Of a stretch of DNA of 64,000 nucleotides, positions 34,213-46,039 are shown piece by piece. The stretch comes from Armigeres subalbatus. Taxonomy: Eukaryota > Arthropoda > Insecta > Diptera > Culicidae. Under the pieces are notes generated by a model. The model was not told where the DNA came from. It saw only the letters and a program-made list of their open reading frames with translations, and made no database searches. Numbering within the stretch: position 1 is the stretch's first letter; every line of letters starts with the position of its first letter. Where the stretch lies: positions 337,281,099 to 337,345,098 of the forward strand of contig NC_085140.1 of assembly GCF_024139115.2 (NCBI RefSeq), in the 5' to 3' direction. Position numbers and translations under genes: made by a program.

Positions 34213-34599
34213 AAAGCATTTTAATTTTAATTATTTAACCAGAATGGTAAAGTATTGTGTTGATTCCTTAGAACATCCAAATTACAACTAAAGAATAGTT
34301 TGGATTCTATAGATCATTCTAGTGCCCGTAACCTGACTTGTGCAATATTTTTCCTGGCTGAAACAGTTAGTTTTGCTGAAGGAAGCAATGCTTTATCGCT
34401 TAAAACTTATTTTAAACAGCTGATTTTCATCTTGGGTCATATATGACATTTATGGTCCCAATCTATACAATTTCTGTGTAAGGCTATGTGCTAAGTCCTA
34501 CCAAGTCAGGAATATATGAATAAAGTTTGCGTAAGCGTTTACTGACAGAAGCGCAACTTACATTTGACAGTGCATGCTCCTCACTCACCAGAAGCTCTT

Positions 34600-35819
34600 A
34601 GTCAGAACCACGAGATTTCCAACCAAATGTCAACGTCAAAAATTACAGCAGTCCATCCACATGTTTGAGAATATCAGCAAAGGCAAAAACCCAGTAACCA
34701 GTCAAAGCCATCACCCAACCATCTGCATTAGAAGCCTTGGAAGCCTTGTTTTCGGTACAACCGGCATCACGATCCAAGCACATGTTCCGCTCAAAGTTGG
34801 ACCTGTTTCACATGTGGCAAGCAAGGTCATACATCAAAAGTCTACCAGTCGAATAAATCATCGAGCCCGGCTTACAGCAAAAAATCGAAAACATCTAATC
34901 GTGTAACGGAATTTTCAGAAGCGTTTGACGTTCTTCTGCTAAATTTGTTCGAAGTCGCAGTCGTACCTGCAGCGTCCAGGGAAGTCAAACTGCAGATACC
35001 GGTCACTACAGTGCGAAGGTCAACGTCTGGAATTCGAAGCCGACTGTGGAGCATGCCGTAGCGTTGTCTCCACAGCGTCTTATTGAAAACACTTGCCTAC
35101 TTCCTATCAGATTCAGTTCAACGTATACGCCCAAACGGCATTGTTTCCGTCCGCATTTCCGCTCCGACAGGACCGTAGGGCAACTTGGTACCCACGGACC
35201 GTGATATGAAACCGCTTTTGGATCGAGATGGTCTGGATCTCATCTATCCGCAGTGGAGGAATGTTACAACTGTCTTTTGAATCAGAGCTAAAACCAAAGT
35301 TTCCCAAAATCGTGTCCGCCGGATTTTCATAAAGCTTACTCGGTACCTTATTTACTTCGCGATAAATTCGAAAAAAGACTTGAAAAGGAATTCTGGTTGC
35401 AGTAAAAACTCCATCATGGGCCAGTCCAATCGTTAGTGTCCAAAAGAAGGACAGAACGGTTCACATTTGCCTCGATAACAAAACCGCGGTGCATTACCTT
35501 CTTCCCAGGGTAGACGATATTTTGGCTTAAGTGGCCAATTGGAATGTTTTCTGTGAAATAAACTTATCAGGAGCATACCTTCAAGTTCCATTGTGAGAGC
35601 CGTAGTGTTCGATTTGTACGATCAGTACCCGTAGCGGTCTGTATAGTTTCACTAGGATTACATTTGGAATTACTTCCGCCCGGCAATTTTCAATCATTGA
35701 TCAGATTTTAGCAGATACTTCAGGAATTGCCTACCTGGATGATATAATAGTTGGTGGTTTTTCTATTGACGCATGTCGAAGAAATGTTCTCAAAGTCCTT
35801 GAAAAACTTATTAAGCATT
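34600..35819 (+). pseudogene. Ty3/gypsy (mag-type) gag-pol relic
   Basis: Around 34747-34850 a frame carries two knuckle-like motifs (CFRYNRHHDPSTC, with one Cys lost, and CFTCGKQGHTSKV), an arrangement typical of the mag lineage. At 35413-35525 WASPIVSVQKKDRTVHIC and LPRVDDILA match the start of gypsy reverse transcriptase; NLSGAYLQVPL, GLYSFTRITFGITSA and AYLDDIIVGG follow, the last being the YLDD active site. Stops and frame changes break it throughout. No LTR is seen. The 3' side ends at a MITE (about 35820). Confidence 0.8.
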
Positions 35820-35989
35820 TTTTTTTACACGGTTGGTATTCTTTAATTTCCCGGTTAACCTGATCTTTCACTGCTTTTTAAATACCACCTAATTTTTCTT
35901 TGATTTTTTGTGAATTTTTTCATGGGGTTTCATTAACGGTAAAGGTTTTAATCGACTAAAACCCACCCGTGTGAAAAAAGAACTGGGTG
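35820..35989. mobile_element. MITE, ACACGG family, copy 3 (left end lost)
   Basis: The right end CGTGTGAAAAAAGAACTGGGTG followed by TA (35990-35991) matches the family at 13702 and 22821. The left side starts with TTTTTTTTACACGG but lacks the outer CACCC end. Confidence 0.7.
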
Positions 35990-35991
35990 TA

Positions 35992-37925
35992 AGCTATCCT
36001 GATCCATTTATAGCAATGGGAATCGTCCTTTTTTTCATCATTAGAATATGGCGTCTTCTGTAAATCTGCGAGTGAAGGCGATATTCCGGATATTTGAGTT
36101 CGATCTAGTTTTTTTTTGGAACGAAACAGTTTTTTTATTCCCTGAGTATTGCACATCACAGCGGCAAGAAAAAAATACAATAAGAATTAAGGTATGGAAA
36201 GCCTTATAATAATAATAGTAGAAATGTAAATTAAACTTAAAATGCAGTAATAACTCCAATAAGAACGTATGGTCACTAAAGTAGATTAATAATTGCTGAA
36301 AAGAATTTTTAAGTGAGTAGGAATAGTATGTCTATACATATTGTCATTATTACAACCAATTAGCCAGATATCCACTTTAAAATAAGTCATAAATCAACAT
36401 TCTCCAACAGCGCCGTTGGTTCCATACCATATAGTAAACAATTGCTGTAACAATCGTTCCATTATAGCGTCAACAATAACCGCAACAACATATGTGTTTC
36501 CCTTCGCTCTATGAAGCGAATTTGAAACAGGCCGGGTGAACCCACTCCATGGGGAAATAAATTTAACTGAGTTAAAGCTTAATTAAATTAAACAAGAGAG
36601 CTGCCTGTCTGTACACGTGTATCAGTTGCTTCGCTTGCGCTCGCCGCAGATGCTGTAGGCACCGATTGTTACTATTGGGTGTAATTCAACTGCCGCCGGC
36701 CGGCCACCATTTCTGGATTCCACCGTGCTTCATAATAGCATCATGCTGGGCTGTGCGATGACTCCCTTAGCCCCCGAGAGGGTTATCTACCTTCAGAGCC
36801 CGCCGTGAAGACCAACCAGCAATCACAAGACTAAGGCCACGGAGAACGACAGCAACGGCTGTATAGCTGGGAACTGGAGCGTTGCAACCCCGTTTACAAG
36901 CATTTTATATGAACTGCATTCGCGCCAACACCCTCACATGGAACTTGCCATGTTTCTCTTTTTGTCTTTGAGTCATTTTTACACCCGCCCTAGTGGTCAT
37001 CAATCAACGCGCGTTGTGGTGACACAATTGCTGCGATATTTTGCAACCCATTTTCACATCACTGCAGTGCCCGTTTGTGGAACAAATAATCTGTCACCGA
37101 CAGGAGATTGCCATTGCGCCACACCGGACCAGTCCACCTCATCTCCTAAACCTTCAAATGAATCCAATCAAAGGTTGTAAACAATATCCGTCATCGTTGT
37201 AGTTGCCCGTTGTCGTCTATCATCTGCTTGGTGTACTTTCTCGGACTCAGCCAGCATTAGATGATACCGCATGTGTACATTTCCTGTTCTTGGTGTTGCC
37301 GTAGCTGTTATCGATGTTGTTATTTTGGTTCCCACATCGTCGCTGCAAAGTCGTAATCTCCGGACCACTTATCCACTTTATCGGAACGGGCGAACGTAAC
37401 CTATCCTGCGTACGTTCGAATCAAACGGTGGATTGTTCTACGACGCAGCCGAGAGTTGTTCCACTCTCCTAGTCAGAGCGCGCTCTTCATGATTAGTTTT
37501 ATGATGAGTGTTGTTTGTATTCACTGCGCATATGGTGCTCCTCGTGGTGAGTGGCGGAGGTGATGGCGCTATTTCGTATAGTTACTTGATCGAGCGTTCT
37601 TCCAACCAACCATCATCACACGGCGTGTCCATATTGCGTGGTTATCGTTTCGGACTCGCTCGGAATTGAGATGGCCAGAAAGCGATTTGATTACCACCCG
37701 TGGAGCGTGGGAAATGTTTGTTTACATTGTGAGATTGGATGTTTGCTTGCTCATGGTGAGAGGCCTCTAATGTTGTGAATTCTGAGCTTTTATGGGCAGT
37801 TCAATGCCACTGCTGAATCATTTGCACATCTTGCCAGTTAAGGTTTTTGGTTTTTGTCTAAACTCGGAAATTATTGTACTGGACATTTGTTCCAGTATCC
37901 TAATATTAGAAATTCTATTACGAGA
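35992..37925. other. Unassigned, GC-richer host-like block
   Basis: From about 36600 to 37700 the base composition is more balanced and there are no known repeats. Short open frames on both strands lack domains. It may be unique intergenic or intronic DNA, possibly with regulatory content, but nothing in the sequence shows that directly. Confidence 0.3.
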
Positions 37926-37929
37926 TGGG

Positions 37930-38215
37930 CCACCATCGGTCTGAACATTTTTGCTAATTCTTCTTCAATGGCTCTACATTCCAACGGTAACATGGCCTGC
38001 TTTTCAACATAGTATTCTATTAGTATTTCCTCAGTTATTAATTGAAAGTTTTTCTATGCCCACCATTGCACGAAGTTTTATCTCGTGTAGCAAGCAAAAT
38101 GGTTACACTATGTCCAGGGTGTCGAAAATGTTTCCAACCCAAAAACTTCCTAGACCGGACCGAGAATCGATCTCGCCATCTTCGGATTGGCTTTCCCACA
38201 CATTTGCTCGCAAGG
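37930..38215 (-). mobile_element. tRNA-derived SINE (minus strand)
   Basis: On the minus strand GATCGATTCTC (38162-38172 on plus) is a B-box, followed by GGTCCGGTCTAGGAAGTTT and a body with CACCCTGGACATAGTGTAAC. The arrangement fits a tRNA-headed mosquito SINE different from that at 9503. The 3' boundary is not clear. Confidence 0.55.
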
Positions 38216-38254
38216 CTACTGGAAACCCATTTTGTTAATATTAAAGAATAAAAG

Positions 38255-38545
38255 GAAGGTATCAGAGAGGCAACTTCAAAATCATTTTAAAAATTTGCGT
38301 GCCTTCTTTTTGATATTGCAGCAACTAGTTCATATTGGCACAGCATACAACATGGCTGGTTTTTTATTTGTTTGAAAATCAAAAATTTATTCTTAAGACA
38401 AAGTTATAATTTTCTATTTATAAGATGGTATATGACAATTTATTTATTTGTTACATTAAGATTGAATACCTTCTACTCGATTATTGAAAGATAATTTTCG
38501 ATCTAAAAGAAGTCCTAAATATTTAACTTCAGGTAAGTCAGATGT
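38255..38545 (-). pseudogene. Juan-type LINE fragment, inverted
   Basis: The reverse complement of 38255-38400 matches the reverse transcriptase 3' part at 41690-41850 (GCCATGTTGTATGCTGTGCC). Further on, about 38450-38540 reads VKYLGLLLDRKLSF on the minus strand. Frames are broken. Confidence 0.7.
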
Positions 38546-38689
38546 AAAACTGGGACCCAGTAGAAAAAATGCTATTTATTTATACAGGGTGTCTACTCAT
38601 CTGTAAAAAACAAAATTCCATGCTTTGTCCAGGTGCTTTATATTAATTTCCAGGTAAAAACACACTTTACATTTATAGATTTCTGCAGC

Positions 38690-39066
38690 AAAATAATCAA
38701 TTCTTCGGAATTTCCTTTAGGAAATCCTTCGAAACTTCCTCCAAGAATTCATTCATAAATTTCTCTCGATTCTTTTATTCCTTGAAAAAAATCTCTCGGA
38801 AATATCTTCGTTTAATACTTTGGAGATTTCACATTTAAAAAAAATCCTTCGAAACTTCATCCTTCAGGAAATCCTTCGAAACTTCATCCAAGATTTCATT
38901 CAAGAATTCCTTTGAAAATTTCTTGAAAAAATCCCTCGGAAATATCTTCGTAAAATACTTTGGAGATTCCATCAGATATATTTTTTAAATTTCTTCGAGA
39001 ATTTCTTCAGGAATTTCTTCGGGAATTTTTTAAAGAATTATTTCGTCAATTTCTTCAGAATTTTTT
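38690..39066. repeat. GAATTC-core degenerate array
   Basis: Units TCCTTCGAAACTTC and AATTCTTTGAAAATTTC repeat with indels. Confidence 0.7.
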
Positions 39067-39073
39067 TGGATTT

Positions 39074-39365
39074 GAGCATGAGCATGAGCATGATTGACCG
39101 CCCACGGTTGCTACTCCGTTATTGCCAGGTCAGCTGTAATTACACAGAGAACCAACCAACAGTTTGGGACTAACATCATCTTCAATGTGTAAGAACTGGT
39201 GACCCAAAAATAAACAATACCAGCGCCGGCCGTGTCCGAATGCAGGTCAATTAAGGAATGTGTAGGAAAATGTTGACATGATACTCGCTTTGATAGAAGC
39301 CTACGAGTCATCTGCACTTCCACCAGAAATCACTGGGATGTTGGATATATGGGATAGGTATTGTG
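39074..39365 (-). mobile_element. Retroposon 3' end, GGCCGGCGC family, copy 2
   Basis: Minus strand: ACGGAGTAGCAACCGTGGGC just before a CATGCTCATGCTCATGCTC tail (plus strand GAGCATG repeats at 39074-39092), and CGGCCGGCGCTGGTATTG upstream. Same family as 19996-20320 and 52640-52911 but with a different tail hexamer. Confidence 0.7.
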
Positions 39366-39459
39366 GCAGGGTTCGTTTTGGTAAACGGTATGCCGTGTAT
39401 AGCGTGTAGTTTGATCAACTTAAAACATAATCGAACGAACACAAATTATTTTAATGACC

Positions 39460-39865
39460 GACCGCACTAAGCAGAACAAAATTGTCGATGACCACCGATC
39501 TCTCTGCTAACCGCACAAAGCAGAACAATATTTTCGATGACCGGCCGATCGTTTTGCTTACTGACGCGAACAGCATCTTCACTTTCTAATTAATTTACTC
39601 ACCCGCACAAAGCAGAACAACATTTCGATGATCGGGCGATCGTTCTGCTAACCGCACAAAGCAGAACAAATTATGTCGTGACCTCTGAAAGCTTAACATT
39701 TGTCTTTCAAGCAACAAACAAACATGATCTACTTTTTTTCACTCAATTCCGACAGAAAATTTGATACTCCTAAATAAACGTCTCTGAGGCATGTTTCCAA
39801 GTACAGCATTGCGATTAATAAAATCTATTCACATATCGACCGCACAAGCAGATCAAAAGCTTCTG
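39460..39865 (+). repeat. Array of ACCGCACAAAGCAGAACAA motif
   Basis: The 19-bp motif appears near 39463, 39508, 39601, 39649 and 39838, usually followed by TTTCGATGACCG and alternating with CGATCGTTCTGCTAACC. Spacing is irregular (45-190 bp). Downstream, CATATCATATAAAAACGCAC at 39885 resembles a TATA-type promoter, but no gene is attached. Confidence 0.65.
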
Positions 39866-39940
39866 ATTCTCGCGAACAATCTGCATATCATATAAAAACG
39901 CACTCTGCTCTATTTTCTTACCAGCCTAATAGGTACTAGC

Positions 39941-40035
39941 CCTAGTAACATTCCGGTTTTATACTGGTTTTATCACACTCTTGTAGAGTAAATTCTGGTC
40001 TTCAAAAGCGTTACAAAACTTTAAATGTTACTTGG
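39941..40035. mobile_element. Small MITE with AGTAACATT ends, copy 1
   Basis: CCTAGTAACATT at the left and AATGTTACTTGG at the right are inverted. The interior TTATACTGG and CACTCTTGTAGAGTAAATTC are shared with 46321-46405. Confidence 0.65.
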
Positions 40036-40133
40036 GAGCATTTCTACCACTCTTAAAAGAATAAGATATGTCTAAAATGCATTTTCTACTAACAAAATGG
40101 AAAGCAAGGAAGATAGTTGATAAAAGAGATATA

Positions 40134-40349
40134 GGGGAACGGTTCGCCACTTCATCTCATAGCTCCTATTTCCATCCCATCAAAAACAAAGCAATGGTAA
40201 GGAATTTGGTTTGTTTATTATTTTTGTGATTTTTTTCAGCAGTGAGCACGCATGTTGACAAAAAGAAGCGACGAATTTGGTGCCGTATTTCTTTGTTTAG
40301 CGATGAGATGGATATATGTACAGTGAGATGGAGATCGGAACATTTCCCC
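40134..40349. mobile_element. 216-bp TA-flanked MITE
   Basis: The ends GGGGAACGGTTCGCCACTTC and GAGATCGGAACATTTCCCC are inverted repeats of about 28 bp with TA on both sides (40132-40133 and 40350-40351). A GATGAGATGG pair lies internally. Confidence 0.8.
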
Positions 40350-40469
40350 TATTTGAAATTTTGAAATAGGCTATGAGAAGTAAGATTTGAAGATAGTCAA
40401 AATAGAAGGCAAGCAAAGGCCAGAATAAATGTATATTGTGATCTAGGGCTGAAAGTCTCTCTGAAAGAA

Positions 40470-41075
40470 CTTCCGTTGGTATTCAAACAGAACTCCATTC
40501 GGAATTCGGAAAAAAATCCGTTCAAAATTCGGGCGGAATTTAATTCGAAGTTCGAATAGAAAAATCCATTCAAAATTTCATAAGACCTCCGTTCGAAACT
40601 CAGACACAATTCCAATCGGAATTCGAACAGTATTGCATCCGAAATTCGAACAGAAATCCATTAGAAATTAGAAAAAAAAACATTTAGAATTCAAACAGCA
40701 GTAAATTCGGATTTAAAAAAGAATTTCATTCGCAATGCGTAAGGAATTCCATTCGAAGTCCAAACAGGATTCCATTCCGATTTCAAGAAAATTCTATTCG
40801 AATTTCAAAATTCGGACAGAATTCCATACGAAAATCGAATAAAATTTCATTCGGAATTCAAACAGAACTTCATTCGGAATTTGAACAGAATTTAATTTAA
40901 AACGGAAAAAAAAATTAAAACTCAAACAAAATACCATTCACAAATATCGGAAATCGACAGAATTTCATTAAACAATCGAAAAGCATTTGATTTGGAATTT
41001 GAACAGAATTACAATCAAAGATATGAAACAGAATTCCATTCGCAATTCGAACAAAAATCCATTCGTTGCGTTGCG
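40470..41075 (+). repeat. GAACAGAATTCCATTCGGAA array
   Basis: A tandem array of roughly 22-25 bp units of the form CAGAATTCCATTCGGAATTC, distinct from the GAAATTCC arrays elsewhere. It runs directly into a Juan fragment at 41079. Confidence 0.75.
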
Positions 41076-41078
41076 TTG

Positions 41079-42050
41079 TAATGGATCGACTGGAGTTGCT
41101 CTTCTTGATATAGAGAAAGCATTTGACAGTGTTTGGCATGAAGGTTTGATTGTAAAATTGATAAATTTTAATTTTCCTCTGTACATTATTAAACTGATCC
41201 AAAATTATTTATCAGATCGCTCACTGCAGGTAAACTATCAGAATTCTAAATCTGATAGATTACCTGTAAGGGCTGGTGTCCCCCAAGGCAGCATACTGGG
41301 GCCCATATTGTGTAACATTTTTACTTCTGACCTACCTGATTTACCACCAGGGTGTCAAAAATCTTTGTTTGCAGATGACACGGGCCTTTCAGCCAAAGGG
41401 CGAAGCCTTCGTGTCATTTGTAGTAGATTGCAAAAAAGTTTGGATATTTTCTCCACTTGCGAAAATGGAAAATTTCTCCGAATGCTTCCAAAACTCAGCT
41501 TATAATTTTCCCACATAAGCCGAGAGCTTCTTATTTGAAACCTTCTAGCGGACATATTGTCACTATGAATGGGGTTTCAATTAAATGGCCAATTAATTAA
41601 AAAGTCACATTGAAGGCCTTCAAGCCAAATGTAACAAATATATTAAGCATCTATATCCACTTATAAACAGAAAATCAAAACTTTGTCTTAAGAACAAATT
41701 TTTGATTTACAAACAAATTTTTAGACCTGCCATGTTGTATGCTGTGCCAATATGGACTAGTTGCTGCAATACCAGAAAAAAGGCACTTCAGAGGATTTAA
41801 AATAAAATTTTGAAAATGATTCTGAGGTTGCCTCCGTGGTATAGTACCAATGAACTCCATAGAATTTCTAATATTGAGACATTGCAACAAATGTCCAACA
41901 AAATGAATTCCAATTTATTTGGTTAAGTTTAGTTTAAGTTGAAAACATTGTAAATCCTACATGGTTCAATTCAACCAGAGGAAAAATCCTAACGCCAGAG
42001 GCAATTGAAATGTATTAAAAATGTAACTTTAGTAATATTATGAACAAGAA
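41079..42050 (+). pseudogene. Juan-type (Jockey clade) LINE, reverse transcriptase part
   Basis: A frame from 41079 reads GVALLDIEKAFDSVWHEGL (motif A), LPVRAGVPQGSILGPILC (motif B) and KSLFADDTG (motif C). Near 41455 a frameshift moves the Juan-like reading to another frame (KWKISPNASKTQLIIFP). 41640-41880 continues as the thumb region in broken frames. The 5' part is absent and the junction is an unrelated minisatellite. The 3' limit is approximate. An inverted relative lies at 38255-38545. Confidence 0.85.
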
Positions 42051-42217
42051 GTTCGACATACAGTAGAAAAAGGAAGGGTTTTGATAGTAAAGATAAGAAA
42101 CGATCACAGTAACGCTGCAGAATGAAAGCTTAAAATAGATAAAGAGCGAAAGACAACATGGAATAATATTGGTTTGATCTCACCACATTCTGTCTAACGC
42201 CCGATGAAAACCGTTCA

Positions 42218-42520
42218 CTGTGAATACAATAGCCGCTCCTTATATGCTCAATGTTCTCCACCTAGAGTTTCTTCATGAAATGCAACCACTCTTCTTCCTT
42301 TTCCTCGAGGATACCGGATATCGATAACCGTCACCCAGAAAATCGGAATGCGCTTCAAGATATCGTTTCGCTTCTGAAAGTGGGGCTTCCCGTATCCGCT
42401 GTACTTTTGATTAGGTAGGTATTTCTCAGTAGGTTTTCTCGTTGAGGTTTCATTTTGGCAGCTGTCAATTGCCTCCAACGCTTCCGATTTGCGCAACGTT
42501 GGATTGTTCACTTGCACTTT
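42218..42520 (-). pseudogene. SET (nucleosome assembly protein family) pseudogene
   Basis: On the minus strand LRKSEALEAIDSCQNE is followed, after a decayed stretch, by KPHFQKRNDILKRIPIFWVT, then in another frame EEEWLHFMKKL, ENIEHIRSGYCIH. These match consecutive parts of the SET/TAF-I histone chaperone, whose NAP domain binds histones. The match covers the helix and the start of the NAP fold, and frameshifts and a stop break it. Absence of obvious intron sequence fits a processed copy, but I cannot see a poly(A) tail or duplication. Not expressed as SET. Confidence 0.75.
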
Positions 42521-42529
42521 TTACAATCA

Positions 42530-42845
42530 AGATACCTACTTGTAAACATCAATGTCTGTAAAGATATGTTTTTCTTGAGTAACACACCTAAAATTTTAAT
42601 TTTTTCAAAAATGCCGGCTATTCTTGTATTGTTTGGGCAAGTAAACAGGAAACGCTAATCGAAACTATTTCACGGGAACTTATTATGCAAACACAAAGTC
42701 AGGATCACTATCAAACTTAAATAAACTTAACCGCTGATAAGGGGAAAAATCGGGCGGACGAAAAAAAAAATTGATGTCCATCTTCACGCATCTTCAGAAT
42801 TTTTTTGTATTTGAAATGAAAAAAAAAAGAAATTGTTCCGTGAAT
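42530..42845. other. Unassigned AT-rich sequence
   Basis: Nothing recognised apart from A-rich runs near 42760-42830. Confidence 0.3.
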
Positions 42846-42849
42846 GTGT

Positions 42850-43000
42850 TTGGGAATTTCTTCGGGAATTCCTTCAGAACTTTTTTCAAAAAATCCTTCA
42901 GAAAATCTATTGGTGATTCCTTTGTAAATTTCTTTACGAGTTCCTTTAGCAATTTCCTTTTTGCCTCTCTCTTAAACTCAGTATACGTAGAGTTTACATG
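42850..43000. repeat. GAATTC-core array, short
   Basis: GGGAATTTCTTCGGGAATTC-type units. Confidence 0.6.
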
Positions 43001-43024
43001 ATTGCTCCAAAAACAAACTTTTTA

Positions 43025-43216
43025 TAGAAGGCCCGGAAATCCATAGTGTTATATACCGTTCGACGAATTGTCTGTATGTGTGTGTGCAGAATCCCATTAT
43101 TTCCTATTGAAAATTGGCCATATCTAACTATGTGCTCTGAAGTTATGGCCAAAATAATATCTTTATTTGCGCGAGAAAGGCACCGTCATCGCTAGGTGGA
43201 TTAATCAGGGTTCTTA
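43025..43216 (+). repeat. TG-microsatellite family, copy 3
   Basis: AGAAGGCCCGGAAATCCATA, then TATATACCGTTCGACGAATT, a short TGTGTGTGTG tract and the terminal CGCTAGGTGGATTAATCAGG. It shows the orientation in which the family's 3' end is the GGATTAAT motif. Confidence 0.7.
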
Positions 43217-43239
43217 AATAAAGAAATTCTTTTGTCAAC

Positions 43240-44280
43240 TCTTTTAGGAGTTTCTTTGCAAATCCCTTTGGAAATTTGTTCGAAAATTCAGTTGATGCAA
43301 CAGTATAAGATTGCGAATGTCACTCGTGTTGGCGTGGCCAAAATCTAGTTTGCTTGGGTCTAGCAGCCAAAGCACCGATACTATATGTGTCAAACCGATG
43401 TTGATGATGAAATCAAACATGAACAACAACATGATGATCAACAAACAGCCATGTTAAGCTTATTGAATCATGTTTGGGCAGAATAGTTTTAATGGTTACA
43501 GCGCCACTAGCGTTCTAAAACTTATGCTTCTACTAAAGATATCTTCGAAAAATGCTCCAATTTTTTCTTAATTCGTTTTTAATTGCTTCCTGAAATTTCT
43601 TGAGAAAAACTTTAGAAAACACCTCAAGGAATTGTTCCAGATATTCCAACGAAAATTTCTTTCGAAATTCCTTCGGAAATTATTTCTGGAATTGTTAAAG
43701 GAGATTGTTCCATGTATATCTTTGGAAATTCCTCCAGTAACTTCCTTCGTACATTCCTAGAGAATTTCTTCTAGCAACTCCTTCAAAACTTCGTTTGAAC
43801 CTTCGGAGATTCCTTCAAAACTTCCATAAAAATTGATTGCTTTCGAGAATCAATCCAGAAATTCATTTAGGAATGCCTTTGAGGAATTCTTTGAAAATTC
43901 TTTTAAAAAATCGTTCGAGAATACGTTTCGAATTTTCTTTGAAAACTCCTCTAAGAATTCCTTTGAAAAATACATTCGAAATTCCTTAGAGAATTCTTTT
44001 AAAAATCAATTTGACAAAATCTTTCATAAATTCCCTTGCAAATTCCTTTAGATTTTTTTAAATCCCTTCAGATTCTCCATTGGGAATTCTCGAAAAATTA
44101 CCCGAGAAATTCTTTCGGGCACTCATTTTGAAAATCCCTCCGAAAATAGTTTAGAAAATTACGCTTATAATACGACTCCTTTGGAAAATCCTCCGGAAAT
44201 TCTTTTGAAAATTAATCCGAAAATCAAAAACTCCTCCAAGAATTGCTTTGAAAAATCCTTAGCAATGTATTTATTTCATA
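43240..44280. repeat. GAATTC-core degenerate array flanking the mariner
   Basis: Two stretches (about 43240-43285 and 43540-44280) of AAATTCCTTCGGAAATT-type units. The plus-strand frame at 43833-44051 is a tetrapeptide-like artefact (N-S-F-K/R). Confidence 0.7.
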
Positions 44281-44791
44281 ACGCATGGCCCACTTAGAAA
44301 TGGAACAAACGTTTTTGCTTATTACAGCGCTCCTAGTGGACGGTTTTGGAAGCTTTTGACGTTTTCTGTTGACAATAGGGCATTATTTACTTCTAATGTT
44401 TTGTTTTGGTATGATTCTGCGTCAACATTCCGTTAGGTCCGAACACAAATAATGTTTGTAACGTTTTACTAGGTTTTACGTTTTCTCCAGCATTTCATGC
44501 TTAGAATGCAATGGTATATGAATAATCTAACGACACGTTTTAAGAATCATATGAAAAACTTTGTTCTAAAGCCCTGGTAGACGAAAAGTAAAACAGGCAG
44601 AATTGATGATGGGTCCCATCGGAATGTTCAGCGCGAAATCACCAAACAAACGGGCTCCCACTGATTGTCAAAGTAGATAAACACGAGAAAAACAGCTGTT
44701 TCGATCTGTCTAATAAAATGCCTTATATGAACGGTAATAACAGAGTATTTTTTTCGGTTCATAAAACGGTCTTGTTCTGGAGACATTTACT

Positions 44792-46039
44792 ATGCAAGAG
44801 GAGCGTAGGCTTAAAATCGTGCACAGTCATTTGGAAAATCCAACCTCGACCGCATCCAAGCTGGCAAAAGTCTTGTCCTAGAAACACGCGTGCGTGCGTG
44901 AATTTTCCTAGAAACACGTGGCGCGTGCTCAAATTTTACAGGGAAACTTTATCGACGGCTCGAAAGCCCCAAATCAAACGCCGGAGTGGAACTGCCAACC
45001 GTCAGCTCCATGGAAAGGTCGTGAGGTCCATCAGAAGTAACCCAGGTATGTCCGATCGCGAATTAAGCAAAAAGTATGGTGCCGCCCGAAGTACAGTGCA
45101 GCGAATTCGGTACCGCGAAGGCTTACAGGCATACCGTGCCAGTAGGCAACCGAATCGGTCGCTCAAACAGAATACCATAGCTAGAACTCGTGCTCGAAAA
45201 CTGTATAACAACCTGTTGACCAAGTCCGATTGGTGAATACTTATGGATGATGAAACTTACGTGAAGGCCGACTTCGGACAGCTTCCAGGACCAAAAATTT
45301 ATAAAGCATAGGTTCGAGGAGCTGTCCCTTCCAGATACAAATTTTGTTTTTGCGGATAATTTCGCACGCAAATATATGATCTGGCAGGGAATTTGCAGCT
45401 GCGGTCAGAAGACAAAGGTTTTCATAACTGAGAAAACGATGAACTCGCAGGTTTACAAAAGGAGTTCTGCCCTTCATAAAGTTACATAACGGTCCAGTAA
45501 CATTATGGCGGGATCTTGCGAGTTGTTACTACAGCCGGGAAATGCAACAATGGTAAAGCGACAATGGAGTTCAGTTTGTTCCAAAAACCCTCAATCCGCC
45601 AAATTGTCCCCAGTTCAGACAGTTTCAGATAGAAAACTACTGGGCTATTATGAAGAGGAAGCTAAAGCTCAAGGGAACTGTCATCAAAACGACAGCTCAC
45701 ATAAAAATTGGTGGGATAAAATCGCCAAAACAGTGGACGAGACCGTTGTGCGTCACTTGATGGGACGTAATTAAGGTCACTCCTGACGGAATCCAAGTTT
45801 AAAAGTGCTCGCGTTTTCGGGGGCACACCACTCGATAAGGAAGCAACGCACAACTGTCATTTTTATTATTTCACGCATGCTGCGACGCAGCAAAGCTAAA
45901 TCAACAAAAATGACAGTTGTGCGCCGCCTCTGAATCGAGTGGTGTGCCCCCGAAAACGCGAGCACTTCAGAACTTGGATTCCGTCAGGAGTGACCTTAAG
46001 GGAAAAGTTCGAGAATTTCTTCGAAACCATGACGAATAA
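44792..46039 (+). pseudogene. Mariner transposase (DD37E-type), broken
   Basis: MQEERRLKIVHSHLENPTST starts at 44792. A roughly 31-bp partial duplication (about 44878-44920, CTAGAAACACG twice) shifts the frame. RSIRSNPGMSDRELSKKYGA is the DNA-binding helix-turn-helix region. A TGA precedes MDDETYVKADFGQLPG, which carries the first catalytic Asp. Later blocks are degraded: IENYWAIMKRKLK near the C-terminal catalytic Glu region and DETVVRHLMGR. The final residues IKGKVREFLRNHDE resume after the MITE (45996 on) and end at a TAA at 46037-46039. Catalytic spacing was not measured; family assignment rests on motif recall. Confidence 0.8.
45775..45995. mobile_element. 221-bp foldback MITE in TTAA
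   Basis: GGTCACTCCTGACGGAATCC at the left is inverted at the right end, and the symmetry continues through nearly the whole element to a GCTGCGACGCAGC centre. TTAA lies on both sides (45771-45774 and 45996-45999). Removing the element and one TTAA restores the mariner reading VIKGKVREF, which confirms the boundaries. TTAA targets are typical of piggyBac-type transposition. Confidence 0.85.

Noticed and set aside
39340..39950. Solo LTR starting TGTTGGATATATGG
   Set aside because: That start also aligns with the head of the retroposon family on the minus strand, and no 5-bp duplication was found.
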